64,000 bases of DNA from positions 145,684 to 209,683 of the forward strand of contig NZ_FOEQ01000009.1 of NCBI RefSeq assembly GCF_900110655.1, written 5' to 3'. The stretch comes from Pseudomonas soli. Lineage in GTDB: Bacteria; Pseudomonadota; Gammaproteobacteria; Pseudomonadales; Pseudomonadaceae. Below are positions 25,720 through 34,345 of the stretch, piece after piece (positions within the stretch are counted from its first letter, which is position 1; every line of letters begins with the position of its first letter). The notes beneath the pieces are model-generated. The model saw only the letters and a program-made list of their open reading frames with translations, did not search any database and was not told where the DNA came from. The translations under genes were made by a program, and so were the position numbers.

Positions 25720-26397
25720 ATGACCGAGCTGAATTGGAACACCCTGTTTCCCGTGGCCATTGGCAGCCATGCGCAACACCAGGCCCAACTACTGCTGCAT
25801 GGGCCGGAAACGCCAGGTCGACTTGAACTTGAGCAATTCATTCATGCGCGATTCGCCTGCGTGCATCACGCCGATGTGCATCATTACATGCCCGAGCTGC
25901 TGGGGCTGCGTGATCGCCATGGCCGGCTGATCGCAGCCGCCGGCGTACGCCTGGCTGGCAGTACACCGTTGTTCCTGGAGCGCTACCTCGATGTGCCGCT
26001 GGAGAACGCCGTGGCGAACGTGGCAGCGGCGCCGATCACCCGCGAGCAGCTGGTGGAGGTGGGCAACCTGGCCGCGCTCAGTGCCGGCAGCGCACGGATC
26101 ATGATCGTCGCGGTGACCTGGCTGCTGGCGGCCCGCGGCCTGCAGTGGGTCGCATTCACTGGGGCGGCGACCTTGCTCAACAGTTTCCGTCGACTCGGGC
26201 TGGAGCCCACGGTCGTGGCGCAAGCGGCTGCGCACCGGCTGGGCGAGGAGTCCGGCAGTTGGGGCAGTTACTACGCGCAGCAACCCCAGGTGTACGTCGG
26301 CAATATCGGACTAGGCCACACGGCTCTGGCCCGCGCCGGCGTGTTCGAACGGCTGGGCCTGCCGGTGCTGAATCAGGAGAGCGGTCATGCCGCATGA
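25720..26397 (+). CDS. Thermostable-hemolysin-family protein
   Basis: 225 aa. The HARFACVHHADVHHYMPELLGLRD, ERYLDVPLE, and ITREQLVEVGNLAALSAGSAR segments match the thermostable hemolysin (delta-VPH) family first described from Vibrio. The name reflects the founding report. The strand-helix order, with VEVGNLA before a long helix, is reminiscent of GNAT/LuxI-like acyltransferases (inference). It is the first gene of a tightly packed operon with a ligase, a TenA-fold enzyme and an SDR, a setting that fits an acyl-transfer role better than haemolysis. No signal peptide. Confidence 0.8.
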   Translation: MTELNWNTLFPVAIGSHAQHQAQLLLHGPETPGRLELEQFIHARFACVHHADVHHYMPELLGLRDRHGRLIAAAGVRLAGSTPLFLERYLDVPLENAVANVAAAPITREQLVEVGNLAALSAGSARIMIVAVTWLLAARGLQWVAFTGAATLLNSFRRLGLEPTVVAQAAAHRLGEESGSWGSYYAQQPQVYVGNIGLGHTALARAGVFERLGLPVLNQESGHAA

Positions 26398-27853
26398 TAT
26401 CGAGGCATTTTTCGAAACACTGCAGGTCCATGCCCGCCACCGTGGCGAGCAACCGGCGCTGCTGGGCAGTGATGAACGGTTCAGCTACGCGCAGTTGCTG
26501 AGTGAAGTGCGCCTGCGAGCGGACTGGTTGCGCGAACAACCTGCCGGCACCTTCGCCGTGGCATTGGATAACGGTCCGCAAGCCGTGCTTTGGGACCTTG
26601 CCGCGTTGCTGGCCGAGCGTCCGATGCTGCTGCTGCCGGGCTTTTTCAGTGCGGCCCAGCGACGCCACTGCCTGACGCAGGGGGGCGTCTCACTGGTGCT
26701 GGCCGACAGCGCGCTTGCCGATGAGCTGCAAGCCTGTGGGTTCACCCGTGGCACGCAGTTCTGGCACCGTGATCCGCTTGTGTCCCCGCAACTGCCGCTC
26801 GGCACCGCCAAGATTACCTACACCTCCGGCAGTACCGGTGCGCCCAAGGGCGTTTGCCTGGGCGCCGCGTCGATGCTGCGCGTCGCCCGCGAGCTTGAGG
26901 CGGCCAGCCGGGAGGCGGCGCCGGGCAAGTACCTTGCCGTGCTGCCGCTGGCGGTGTTGCTGGAAAACCTGGGGGTGTACGCGGCGCTGCTGGCCGGCGC
27001 CGTGGTCATGCTCTATCCGCAGGCGCAGCTGGGTATCCGCGGCGCCAGCCAGGTGGACTTCGCGCGTCTGCTGGGGGTGATCGCCCTGAGCGGCGCCGAG
27101 AGCCTGATCCTGGTCCCGCAGCTGTTGCTGGGGCTGGTCACGGCCATCGAGCGGGGGGCGATGCGTGTCGGCCCGTTGCGTTTTGTCGCCGTGGGCGGTG
27201 CCCGGGTGGCGGCCAGCCTGCTGTCGCGTGCCGCAGCGGTCGGCCTGCCTGTGTACGAAGGCTACGGCTTGTCCGAGTGCGCCTCGGTGGTATGCCTGAA
27301 CCGTCCCGGGGCGCGGCGCCTGGGCAGTGTCGGCCGGCCGTTGCCCCATGTCCAGGTGCGCATCGCCGAGGATGGCGAGGTGCTGGTGGCCGGCTCTAGC
27401 ATGCTTGGTTACCTCGGCGAACCCGCGTTCGATGGCCAGTGGTGGCCGACCGGGGACCTCGGCCAGCTTGACCGCGACGGCTACCTGCACCTGGCTGGGC
27501 GCAAGAAACACCAGTTCATCACCAGCTTCGGGCGCAACGTCAACCCTGAATGGGTCGAGGCCGAGCTGACTCAGGGCGGGGTCATCGCCCAGGCCTTTGT
27601 GCATGGCGAGGGCCTGCCGGGCAACCTGGCACTGCTCTGGCCGCTGGACCCGCAGGCCAGCGATGAGCAGATCGAGCGTGCGGTTCGCCAGTGCAACGAA
27701 GGCCTGCCTGACTATGCCCGGGTCCATGCCTGGCGACGCTTGTTCGAGCCGTTGAATGCCGAGGCGGGGACTCTCACCGCCAATGGCCGGCCACGCCGCG
27801 AGGCGATCCTGCTGCATTACCAGTCCCTGTTGTCCATTCTCCAACAAGCATGA
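26387..27853 (+). CDS. AMP-forming adenylate ligase of the hemolysin-like operon
   Basis: 488 aa, with AGGAG at good spacing and 11 nt overlap with the upstream gene. ANL features: ITYTSGSTGAPKGVCLG near residue 145, YEGYGLSECASVVCLN, WWPTGDLGQLDRDGYLHLAGRKKHQFITS. The C-terminal lysine segment is short and I see NGRPRRE rather than a canonical PxxxxGK, so the C-terminal adenylation lysine may be absent. It probably activates a fatty or other carboxylic acid for the neighbours. Confidence 0.82.
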   Translation: MPHDIEAFFETLQVHARHRGEQPALLGSDERFSYAQLLSEVRLRADWLREQPAGTFAVALDNGPQAVLWDLAALLAERPMLLLPGFFSAAQRRHCLTQGGVSLVLADSALADELQACGFTRGTQFWHRDPLVSPQLPLGTAKITYTSGSTGAPKGVCLGAASMLRVARELEAASREAAPGKYLAVLPLAVLLENLGVYAALLAGAVVMLYPQAQLGIRGASQVDFARLLGVIALSGAESLILVPQLLLGLVTAIERGAMRVGPLRFVAVGGARVAASLLSRAAAVGLPVYEGYGLSECASVVCLNRPGARRLGSVGRPLPHVQVRIAEDGEVLVAGSSMLGYLGEPAFDGQWWPTGDLGQLDRDGYLHLAGRKKHQFITSFGRNVNPEWVEAELTQGGVIAQAFVHGEGLPGNLALLWPLDPQASDEQIERAVRQCNEGLPDYARVHAWRRLFEPLNAEAGTLTANGRPRREAILLHYQSLLSILQQA

Positions 27854-27861
27854 GGTTCGCC

Positions 27862-28542
27862 ATGTCCTTTTTCGAAAACCTGCAAGCACAGACCGCCAGT
27901 GAGCGCGAAGCGCTGTTCAGTGTCCCGGTGATCCGCGATGCCCTGGGTGGCGTGGTCAGCCTGGAGGGTTATGTGGCCTTCCTGACCCAGGCCTACCACC
28001 ATGTGCGTCATACCGTACCGTTGATGATGGCCTGTGGCGCCCGTCTGCCATCGCGTCTCGAGTGGTTACGTGGCGCCGTGTGCGAGTACATCGAGGAGGA
28101 ATATGGCCACGAACGCTGGATCCTCAACGACATCGCCGCCTGTGGCGGTGACCCGGACAAGGTCCGCGATGGGCGTCCCGCGTTGCCGATCGAGTTGATG
28201 GTCGCCTTCCTCTACGACTTGATCGCACGGGGTAACCCGGTGGGGCTGTTCGGCATGGTCAATGTGCTCGAGGGCACCAGCATCGCTCTGGCCACCCAGG
28301 CTGCCGGCAGGATACAGGGTAGCCTGGGGCTTGCGGACAAGGCTTTCAGCTACCTCAGTTCCCACGGCGCCCTGGACCAGGATCACATGGTGACTTACCG
28401 CGGCCTTATGGATCGCCTGGACGACAGTGGCGATCAGCAGGCGGTGATCCATGCGGCCAAGGTGGTATACCGCCTGTACACCGAAATGTTCCAGCACCTG
28501 CCACGGGCAGGCCAGAGTGAGGTGCGGCATGCGCTTGCCTGA
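27862..28542 (+). CDS. TenA / haem-oxygenase-fold putative diiron enzyme
   Basis: 226 aa; ATG 27862 has TGAGG, which is better than ATG 27850 overlapping the upstream stop. The all-helical sequence carries E80-x2-H83, E137 (NVLEGTS) and H168-x3-D172-x2-H175 (SSHGALDQDH). That pattern matches the metal ligands of haem-oxygenase-like diiron oxidases such as UndA and CADD. The thiaminase TenA Cys motif is not seen. Those enzymes oxidise fatty acids or amino acids using O2. In this operon it may oxidise the acyl product made by the ligase and transferase. Specific chemistry is inference. Confidence 0.75.
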   Translation: MSFFENLQAQTASEREALFSVPVIRDALGGVVSLEGYVAFLTQAYHHVRHTVPLMMACGARLPSRLEWLRGAVCEYIEEEYGHERWILNDIAACGGDPDKVRDGRPALPIELMVAFLYDLIARGNPVGLFGMVNVLEGTSIALATQAAGRIQGSLGLADKAFSYLSSHGALDQDHMVTYRGLMDRLDDSGDQQAVIHAAKVVYRLYTEMFQHLPRAGQSEVRHALA

Positions 28543-29335
28543 TTGCGTGGTGGTGTTGACCGGGGCCAGCGGCGGAATCGGCCTGGAGCTGGCCGAGCAG
28601 CTGTGTGCCGCCGGCGCCCGGGTGCTGGCCGTAAGCCGACACCTTGGCCAGCTGGCGCAGTTGATGAACCGTTATCCGCAGCAATTGCGCTGGCAAGCGG
28701 CTGACCTGCGCTGTGCCCAGAGCCGCGAGGACGTGCTGGCGGCGGCGCGGTCCATGGGTGGTGTCAACGTGCTGATCAACGCTGCGGGGATCAATCGCTT
28801 CGCCTTGCTCGACCAGCTTGACGAGGCGGCTCTCGACGAGCTGCTGGATATCAACCTCAAGGCCGCACTGCAGCTGACCCGTGCCTGCCTGCCGCTGTTA
28901 CGCGATCAGCCTCGGGCCCTGGTGGTCAACGTGGGCTCTACCTACGGCTCGATCGGCTACCCCGGCTACGCCGCCTACTGCGCCAGCAAGTTCGCGCTGC
29001 GCGGCTTTTCCGAAGCGCTGCGCCGCGAGCTGGCCGACACCCCGGTGAACGTGCTATATGCCGCGCCACGAGCAACGCGCACGGCAATGAACAGCAATGC
29101 CGCCACGGCGCTCAACCAGGCACTGAAGGTCGGCGTGGACCAGCCGCGGGATGTGGCCCGCGCGGTGCTCGATGCGGTCCAGTCCGAGCGCAGCGAGGTG
29201 TACCTCGGCTGGCCGGAAAAACTCTTCGTGCGTTTGAACGGCATGCTGCCGGGGTTGGTTGATCGGGCCCTGCGCAAGCAACTGCCGCTGATTCGTCGCT
29301 TTAGCGCCCATCCGGGCAAGGAGTCAGGCAAATGA
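28529..29335 (+). CDS. Short-chain dehydrogenase/reductase
   Basis: 268 aa from ATG 28529, with GAGGTG upstream and 14 nt overlap with the previous gene. TGASGGIG is the Rossmann glycine motif, NAAG the NNAG equivalent, and Y-C-A-S-K the catalytic YxxxK after VNVGSTYGS. A C-terminal extension (YLGWPEKLFVRLNGMLPGLVDRALRKQLP) resembles membrane-associated SDRs acting on lipidic carbonyls. Likely a reductive step of the operon's pathway. Confidence 0.85.
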   Translation: MRLPDCVVVLTGASGGIGLELAEQLCAAGARVLAVSRHLGQLAQLMNRYPQQLRWQAADLRCAQSREDVLAAARSMGGVNVLINAAGINRFALLDQLDEAALDELLDINLKAALQLTRACLPLLRDQPRALVVNVGSTYGSIGYPGYAAYCASKFALRGFSEALRRELADTPVNVLYAAPRATRTAMNSNAATALNQALKVGVDQPRDVARAVLDAVQSERSEVYLGWPEKLFVRLNGMLPGLVDRALRKQLPLIRRFSAHPGKESGK

Positions 29336-29973
29336 AACGTCTGCTATTGGCCGGTGTGCTGGCCTTTTCGCCCCTTGTCTGGGCCCTCGACCAAGCCGGC
29401 AACCAGCGCCTGAGCGAGGTGCAGCAGCGCTGGGCGCAGATTCAGTACCAATTGCCCGAAGCGCAGCGCGCCAAAGCGTTCGAGGCGCTGGCCGTGGAAG
29501 CGGCAGGGTTTGTCCGTCAATACCCGGGGTCGGCGGAACCCTTGATCTGGGAGGGCATCGTCAACAGCAGTTGGGCTGGCGCCACAGGCGGGCTCGGCGC
29601 GCTGGGTAAAGTCAAGGCCGCCCGTGCCAGCCTGGAAAAGGCGTTGGCGCTGGACCCCAAGGCCCTGCAAGGGTCGGCCTACACCAGCATGGGGGCTTTG
29701 TACGATCGGGTGCCGGGCTGGCCCTTGGGGTTCGGTGACCAGGACAAGGCCGAAGCGATGCTGCGCCAGGCCCTGGCGATCAACCCCGACGGTATCGACA
29801 GCAACTACTTCTGGGCCGACCACTTGTACCGGCAGAACCGCTACGGTGAAGCCCGTGCTGCCTTGGACAAGGCCCTGCACGCCGCGCCGCGGCCAGGACG
29901 CGCGCTGGCCGACCAGGGCCGGCGCGGGGAAATCGATGCTTTACTCAAGGCCATCGAGGACAAACAGGACTGA
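29332..29973 (+). CDS. Secreted/periplasmic TPR protein
   Basis: 213 aa with a clear signal peptide (MKRLLLAGVLAFSPLVWA, cleavage after ALA-like WAL). About residues 85-200 hold TPR-like helices (ARASLEKALALDPKAL, AEAMLRQALAINPDGID, ARAALDKALHAAPRPG). The family is often annotated as TRAP transporter TatT-like/TPR. The start overlaps the SDR stop (ATGA). A periplasmic partner inside a biosynthetic operon suggests handling or sensing of the product at the envelope. Confidence 0.8.
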   Translation: MKRLLLAGVLAFSPLVWALDQAGNQRLSEVQQRWAQIQYQLPEAQRAKAFEALAVEAAGFVRQYPGSAEPLIWEGIVNSSWAGATGGLGALGKVKAARASLEKALALDPKALQGSAYTSMGALYDRVPGWPLGFGDQDKAEAMLRQALAINPDGIDSNYFWADHLYRQNRYGEARAALDKALHAAPRPGRALADQGRRGEIDALLKAIEDKQD

Positions 29974-29975
29974 GC

Positions 29976-30638
29976 ATGCGCCTGCTACTGGTTGAGGATG
30001 ACGCCGCTTTGGGCGAGGGAATCTGCGATGGCCTGCGGCTGGAGGGCTACACCCTCGACTGGTTGCAGGATGGCCAGAGTGCGTTGCATGCGCTAGGCGT
30101 CGAGAGCTTCGACGTGCTGGTGCTGGACCTGGGGTTGCCGCGTCTGGATGGCCTGGAACTGTTGCGTCGGCTGCGCGCCGCGGAAAACGCCATGCCGGTG
30201 CTGATCCTCACCGCGCGCGACGGGCTGGAGGATCGCATCGCGGGGCTGGATGCCGGTGCCGACGATTACCTGGTAAAACCCTTCGACCTCAACGAACTCA
30301 AGGCCCGCCTGCGCGCGCTGCTGCGGCGCAGCGCAGGCCGCGCCCGGGTGCTGATCGAGCATGCCGGCGTGAGCCTGGATCCGACGACCCAGCAGGTGCG
30401 CTACAACGGCCAGCCAGTCGTACTCACGCCCAAGGAGTATCTGCTGCTGCACGAGTTGCTTGCCCAGCCGGGCAAGGTTTTCACCCGTGAGCGCCTGACC
30501 CAGTTGCTCTATGGGTGGGACGAGGAGCCTGAGAGCAATACCCTTGAAGTCAATATCTACCAGTTGCGCAAGAAGCTATTCAACGGCCTGATCCGCACGG
30601 TGCGCGGTATCGGCTACCTGGTGGAGGGGCGCGCATGA
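29976..30638 (+). CDS. OmpR-family response regulator
   Basis: 220 aa. Receiver domain with acidic DD at residues 8-9, phospho-acceptor Asp in VLVLDLGLPRLDG (about residue 51) and K in DYLVKPFD. A C-terminal winged helix follows (VLTPKEYLLLHELLAQPGKVFTRERLTQLLYGWDEEPESNTLEVN, QuseB/PmrA-like). It lies 2 nt after the TPR gene and overlaps the kinase gene by 4 nt. The 11-bp-period CTTCAGA repeats before the operon are the candidate target. Confidence 0.9.
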   Translation: MRLLLVEDDAALGEGICDGLRLEGYTLDWLQDGQSALHALGVESFDVLVLDLGLPRLDGLELLRRLRAAENAMPVLILTARDGLEDRIAGLDAGADDYLVKPFDLNELKARLRALLRRSAGRARVLIEHAGVSLDPTTQQVRYNGQPVVLTPKEYLLLHELLAQPGKVFTRERLTQLLYGWDEEPESNTLEVNIYQLRKKLFNGLIRTVRGIGYLVEGRA

Positions 30639-32008
30639 GTTCGTTGCGCCAGCGCACGCTGTGGCGGGTCATGCTGTTGCTGCTGGTCGGCAGCGGTCTG
30701 CTGGCGCTGTACAACTACCACGACAGCCGCCATGAAATCACCGAGGTCTACGATGCCCATCTGGCGCAGAACGCTCGCCTGCTGCAGGGGGTGATGAGCC
30801 TGCCCGTGCACGAGCAGAACCGGCAGGCGCTGTACCAGGCGTTCGACGAGGCGCTGAGCAAGGCGGGGCGGCACCGGGTCGGCCATCCCTACGAAAGCAA
30901 GCTGGCCTTCCAAGTGTGGGACGACCAGGCCACCTTGCTGGTGCATACACCCAGCGCGCCCGCTTTCGCGGTGCCACCGAGCACGCCGGGGTTTTCCGAC
31001 ATGCTGGTTCAGGGGCAGCGTTGGCGTGGTTTCGTGCTGCCGGTACCGGAGAAGCACTGGCTGATCTGGGTGGGGGAGCGCAACGATGTTCGCTACGACC
31101 TGATCGACAGGATCGTGCGCCACACGCTGATGCCGTTTCTGCTCGGCAGCCTGGCATTGGCGCTGCTGGTCTGGGCGGCCATCGGCTGGGGACTGCAGCC
31201 GTTACAGAACATGGCCCGGGTGATCCGTGGCCGGCACGCCGAGTCCCTGGAACCTCTGCAGCTGGTGCCGTTGCCCAAGGAACTCGAGCCGATGCAGGCG
31301 GCGATCAACCGGTTGCTTGCGCAGATCGAGCAATTGCTGCGCCGAGAACATCGTTTCATTGCCGATGCCGCCCACGAGATGCGCACGCCGCTGGCGATTC
31401 TGCGCCTCCACGCGCAGAACGCCCAGGCGGCCACCGGTGAGGCTGAGCGCGACAAGGCGCTGGGTTATCTGATCGGAGGCGTCGACCGCCTGACCCGGGT
31501 GGTCAACCAACTGCTGACCCTGGCCCGCCTTGAACCTCGCCTGGCGCAGCGCAACTGGGCCGCAATCGATCTCGGTGTACTGGCCACCGAAACCCTGGCA
31601 GAGCTGACCCCGTGGATCCTCGAACGCGGTCAGGAGCCCTCTCTGGAGATCGCCGAAGGCGTTGATTATCGCGTGTTCAGCGATGCCGGTGCCCTGGCCA
31701 TCGCCTTGCAGAACCTGGTGACCAACGCGGTGGATCATTCGCCCCCTGGGGGGCGGGTGCGTGTCGCCTTGCGCCGAGATGCACAGGTGTTGGTGGTGGA
31801 GGTCCAGGACGAAGGCCCCGGTATCGAGTCGGCGGACCTTGAGCGGGTATTCGAGCGCTTCTACAGCAAGGACACGCCCAATGGTGCCGGCCTGGGATTG
31901 TCGATCGTGAGCACCGTCATCAAACGCCTGGACGGTAGTGTGCAACTGCGCAACGCCTCGCCGCGCGGGCTGTGCGCCACCCTGCGGTTGCCGGCGGCCC
32001 AGAGCTGA
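30635..32008 (+). CDS. Sensor histidine kinase
   Basis: 457 aa, ATGA overlap with the regulator gene. Membrane helix at about 10-30, periplasmic sensor loop about 31-165, second helix at about 167-190, HAMP-like linker, then phospho-acceptor H247 in FIADAAHEMRTPLAILR. ATPase boxes are NLVTNAVDHS, DEGPGI and GAGLGLSIV. QseC/PmrB-like layout. Its stop directly abuts the stop of the convergent VOC gene. Probable cognate kinase of the preceding regulator. Confidence 0.92.
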   Translation: MSSLRQRTLWRVMLLLLVGSGLLALYNYHDSRHEITEVYDAHLAQNARLLQGVMSLPVHEQNRQALYQAFDEALSKAGRHRVGHPYESKLAFQVWDDQATLLVHTPSAPAFAVPPSTPGFSDMLVQGQRWRGFVLPVPEKHWLIWVGERNDVRYDLIDRIVRHTLMPFLLGSLALALLVWAAIGWGLQPLQNMARVIRGRHAESLEPLQLVPLPKELEPMQAAINRLLAQIEQLLRREHRFIADAAHEMRTPLAILRLHAQNAQAATGEAERDKALGYLIGGVDRLTRVVNQLLTLARLEPRLAQRNWAAIDLGVLATETLAELTPWILERGQEPSLEIAEGVDYRVFSDAGALAIALQNLVTNAVDHSPPGGRVRVALRRDAQVLVVEVQDEGPGIESADLERVFERFYSKDTPNGAGLGLSIVSTVIKRLDGSVQLRNASPRGLCATLRLPAAQS

Positions 32009-32395
32009 TCAATGGCGTTGTGCGATCTGGATCAGGTTGCCGCAGGTGTCGTCGAACACGGCCACGGTGACCGGGCCCACGGGGGTAGGTGACTGGGTGA
32101 AGTGCACGCCCGCCTTGCACAGCCTTTCATATTCAGCCTGGATATCGCGCACGCCGAACGAAGTGGCGGGAATCCCGTCCTGCTTGAGGGCGGCCTTGTA
32201 GGTCTTCGCCGCTGGATGGGCATCGGGCTCGAGCAGCAACTCGACGCCATTGGGGTCATTGGGGGAGGTGAGGGTGAGCCAGCGGTACTTGCCCATGGGG
32301 ATGTCGTGCCTGGGCTCGAAGCCCAGGACATGGTGGTAGAAGGCATGGGCCTTGGCCTGGTCGTCGACGAGGATGCTGGTGACTACGATCTTCAT
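32009..32395 (-). CDS. VOC-family (glyoxalase-like) protein
   Basis: 128 aa. Two half-modules of the vicinal-oxygen-chelate fold: ILVDDQAKAHAFYHHVLGF, then GVELLLEPDA, and later FDDTCGNLIQIAQ. The family includes glyoxalases, dioxygenases and resistance proteins, and the substrate cannot be assigned. It stands alone, convergent with the histidine kinase gene. Confidence 0.88.
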   Translation of the reverse strand: MKIVVTSILVDDQAKAHAFYHHVLGFEPRHDIPMGKYRWLTLTSPNDPNGVELLLEPDAHPAAKTYKAALKQDGIPATSFGVRDIQAEYERLCKAGVHFTQSPTPVGPVTVAVFDDTCGNLIQIAQRH

Positions 32396-32545
32396 GGGTA
32401 TCCCTCTTGCGGGGCATCGTGCACCTGATACTGGGGGAGTATAGAAGAGGGGCCTGATTCATGGGGGCTGCTGCGTGAACGTTGGTGGCGGCCTGCCCCC
32501 AGTGCAGTCGATGCGGTGCGGGCACTTGCGGCCCTTGGTGCGTCG

Positions 32546-33265
32546 TCAGCATTTCACCAGATCGAACAAAGAACGCATCGCCCGTGTCGCCATGCGACGC
32601 ATCACCGGCGCCTGCAGGCGTTGCGCGGGACCACCGGCACCCAGCGCGGCCACCACCTGGCCGCGCAGGCGCAAGGGCAGGGCGAAGCAGTGCAGGTCCG
32701 GGCGCGAGGCGGCAAGGTCAAGGGCGAAGCCTTGGTTGGCGACCTGGTGCAGTTCCTGGGCAAGGGTTTCCGGAACCGCTCGAGTGCGGAACAACTGCCT
32801 GGCCAACTGACGATCATGGGCCAGCAGCACTTTGCCGATCGCTGAAGTGGCCAGGCCATCGCGACGGCTGTCCAGCGGCTGTTGCAGGGACAGGCCGCGG
32901 CTATCCAGCGCCGCCAGCGTTAGATAGGCTCGGGTGCCCCCGGGAACGGCGAGGAAGCAGTTTTCGCCACACAGTTCGGCGAAAGCACGCAATGCTGGCG
33001 TGAAGGCCTGGCGCAGGCGCTGCTCGGTCTCGTTCAGCGGCTGAGCCAGCTGTCGCAGGCGCAGGCCGAGGGCGTAGAAGCGCTGCTCGCGGGTGACATA
33101 GCCAAGCGAGATCAGCGTGTCGAGCAGGCCATGGATGGTGCTCTTGCCCAGGCCACTGCGCACTGCGAGGTCGTTCAGGCGTGCCCGACCGCCTTCGGCG
33201 CGAAGGAGTTCGAGCAAGCGCATGGCGCGCTCCAGGGACTGTATCTGGCGAGGGTTGGTGGTCAT
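32546..33265 (-). CDS. IclR-family transcriptional regulator
   Basis: 239 aa from ATG 33265 (MTTNPRQIQSLERAMRLLELL). N-terminal winged helix RLNDLAVRSGLGKSTIHGLLDTLISLGYV and C-terminal effector domain with LATSAIGKVLLAHD. It is divergent from an SDR gene, with a perfect 17-bp palindrome in the 180-bp gap, so it probably controls both. The upstream open frame to 34255 is antisense to the SDR and was rejected. Confidence 0.92.
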   Translation of the reverse strand: MTTNPRQIQSLERAMRLLELLRAEGGRARLNDLAVRSGLGKSTIHGLLDTLISLGYVTREQRFYALGLRLRQLAQPLNETEQRLRQAFTPALRAFAELCGENCFLAVPGGTRAYLTLAALDSRGLSLQQPLDSRRDGLATSAIGKVLLAHDRQLARQLFRTRAVPETLAQELHQVANQGFALDLAASRPDLHCFALPLRLRGQVVAALGAGGPAQRLQAPVMRRMATRAMRSLFDLVKC

Positions 33266-33339
33266 GGGCGATCCCGTTGTGCGATGGCTGCACATTGTGC
33301 CTGCAATCGTCGCAGCGTGCAGGCGCAGCGCAGTGCAAG

Positions 33340-33356
33340 GTTCGACAATGTCGAAC
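33340..33356. promoter_or_regulatory. IclR operator candidate
   Basis: GTTCGAC, AAT, GTCGAAC: a perfect 7-3-7 inverted repeat between the IclR start (33265) and the SDR start (33446). IclR-type regulators bind palindromes of this size near the promoter of the divergent gene. Confidence 0.6.
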
Positions 33357-33445
33357 TGCGGCGCTTTTGTGGGACCAATACAGCCTCTGGCTGATTCCGC
33401 GCCGTAGACTCGCCGGCAAATCGAACCAGCCAGAGGAATCAGTAC

Positions 33446-34198
33446 ATGGATCTGCAACTGCAAGGTGCCCGAGTCGTGGTCAGCGGCGGGACGCGCGGGA
33501 TCGGCCGGGCAATCGTCGAATGCTTCCTTGGCGAAGGCGCCCAGGTGGCCTTCTGCGCCCGGGACGAGGCCGGAGTAAGCCAGGCCGAGGCGCAGTTGAA
33601 CGGGCACGCCTGGGGCAGGGCGGTAGACATTACCGACGCCGACGAAGTCGAGGGGTGGATCGCCGCCGCCGCCGAACGCATGGGCGGGGTTGACATCGTC
33701 GTGCCCAACGTCAGTGCCCTGGCCCATGGCAGCGAGGCGGCCGTATGGCGGCAGGCCTTCGAGACCGACCTGCTGGGCAGCGTGCGGCTGGTCACGGCGG
33801 CGCTGCCCTGGCTCAGGGAGTCCGCGCAAGCGGCGGTGGTGCTGATTTCCAGCGTGTCCGGGCGCGAACTGAGCAATTTCGACGAACCCTACGGGGTGCT
33901 CAAGGCTGCCCTGACCCACTATGGCAAGACGCTCTCGGCGCGTCATGCGGCAGAGGGCATCCGGGTCAATTGCGTGTCCCCCGGCAATGTCTACTTCGCC
34001 GACGGTGTCTGGGGGCGTATCGAGCAGGAGCAGCCCCAGGTGTTCGCCCGCAGCCTGACGGCCAACCCACTGGGGCGCATGGCTCGACCCGACGAGGTGG
34101 CGCGAGCCACAGTGTTCCTGGCCAGTCCCGCAGCCAGCTTCATCACTGGCACCAACCTGCTGGTCGACGGTGGCCTGACCCGCGGTGTGCAGTTCTGA
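33446..34198 (+). CDS. Short-chain dehydrogenase/reductase under IclR control
   Basis: 250 aa classical SDR: SGGTRGIG glycine motif near residue 13, SSVSG with the catalytic Ser, YGVLK as YxxxK, and the C-terminal FLASPAASFITGTNLLVDGGLTRG typical of FabG-like members. The usual NNAG is replaced by PNVSA. Substrate unknown; only the IclR partner suggests an aromatic or sugar-acid catabolic role. Confidence 0.9.
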   Translation: MDLQLQGARVVVSGGTRGIGRAIVECFLGEGAQVAFCARDEAGVSQAEAQLNGHAWGRAVDITDADEVEGWIAAAAERMGGVDIVVPNVSALAHGSEAAVWRQAFETDLLGSVRLVTAALPWLRESAQAAVVLISSVSGRELSNFDEPYGVLKAALTHYGKTLSARHAAEGIRVNCVSPGNVYFADGVWGRIEQEQPQVFARSLTANPLGRMARPDEVARATVFLASPAASFITGTNLLVDGGLTRGVQF

Positions 34199-34345
34199 TG
34201 ACAGCCAGAGCCTGTAGCGAGGTGAACCGCGGTCCTGACCTGACAGACGGCACAAATGCCTAATGCGAAAGTGATATCAGATCGCTTGCAGGCCTTGGCC
34301 GCCGATCTATGCTCAGGACATCCGTGGAATCAGGAGGCCCGGCTC

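Noticed and set aside
25720..26397. Calling the first gene of the seven-gene operon a haemolysin toxin
   Set aside because: There is no signal peptide or pore-forming feature, and the family name comes from a founding report. The operon suggests enzymatic work instead.
32546..34255. Extended 569-aa version of the IclR protein
   Set aside because: The first 330 residues would be antisense to the SDR gene, and the IclR HTH starts right at Met 33265.
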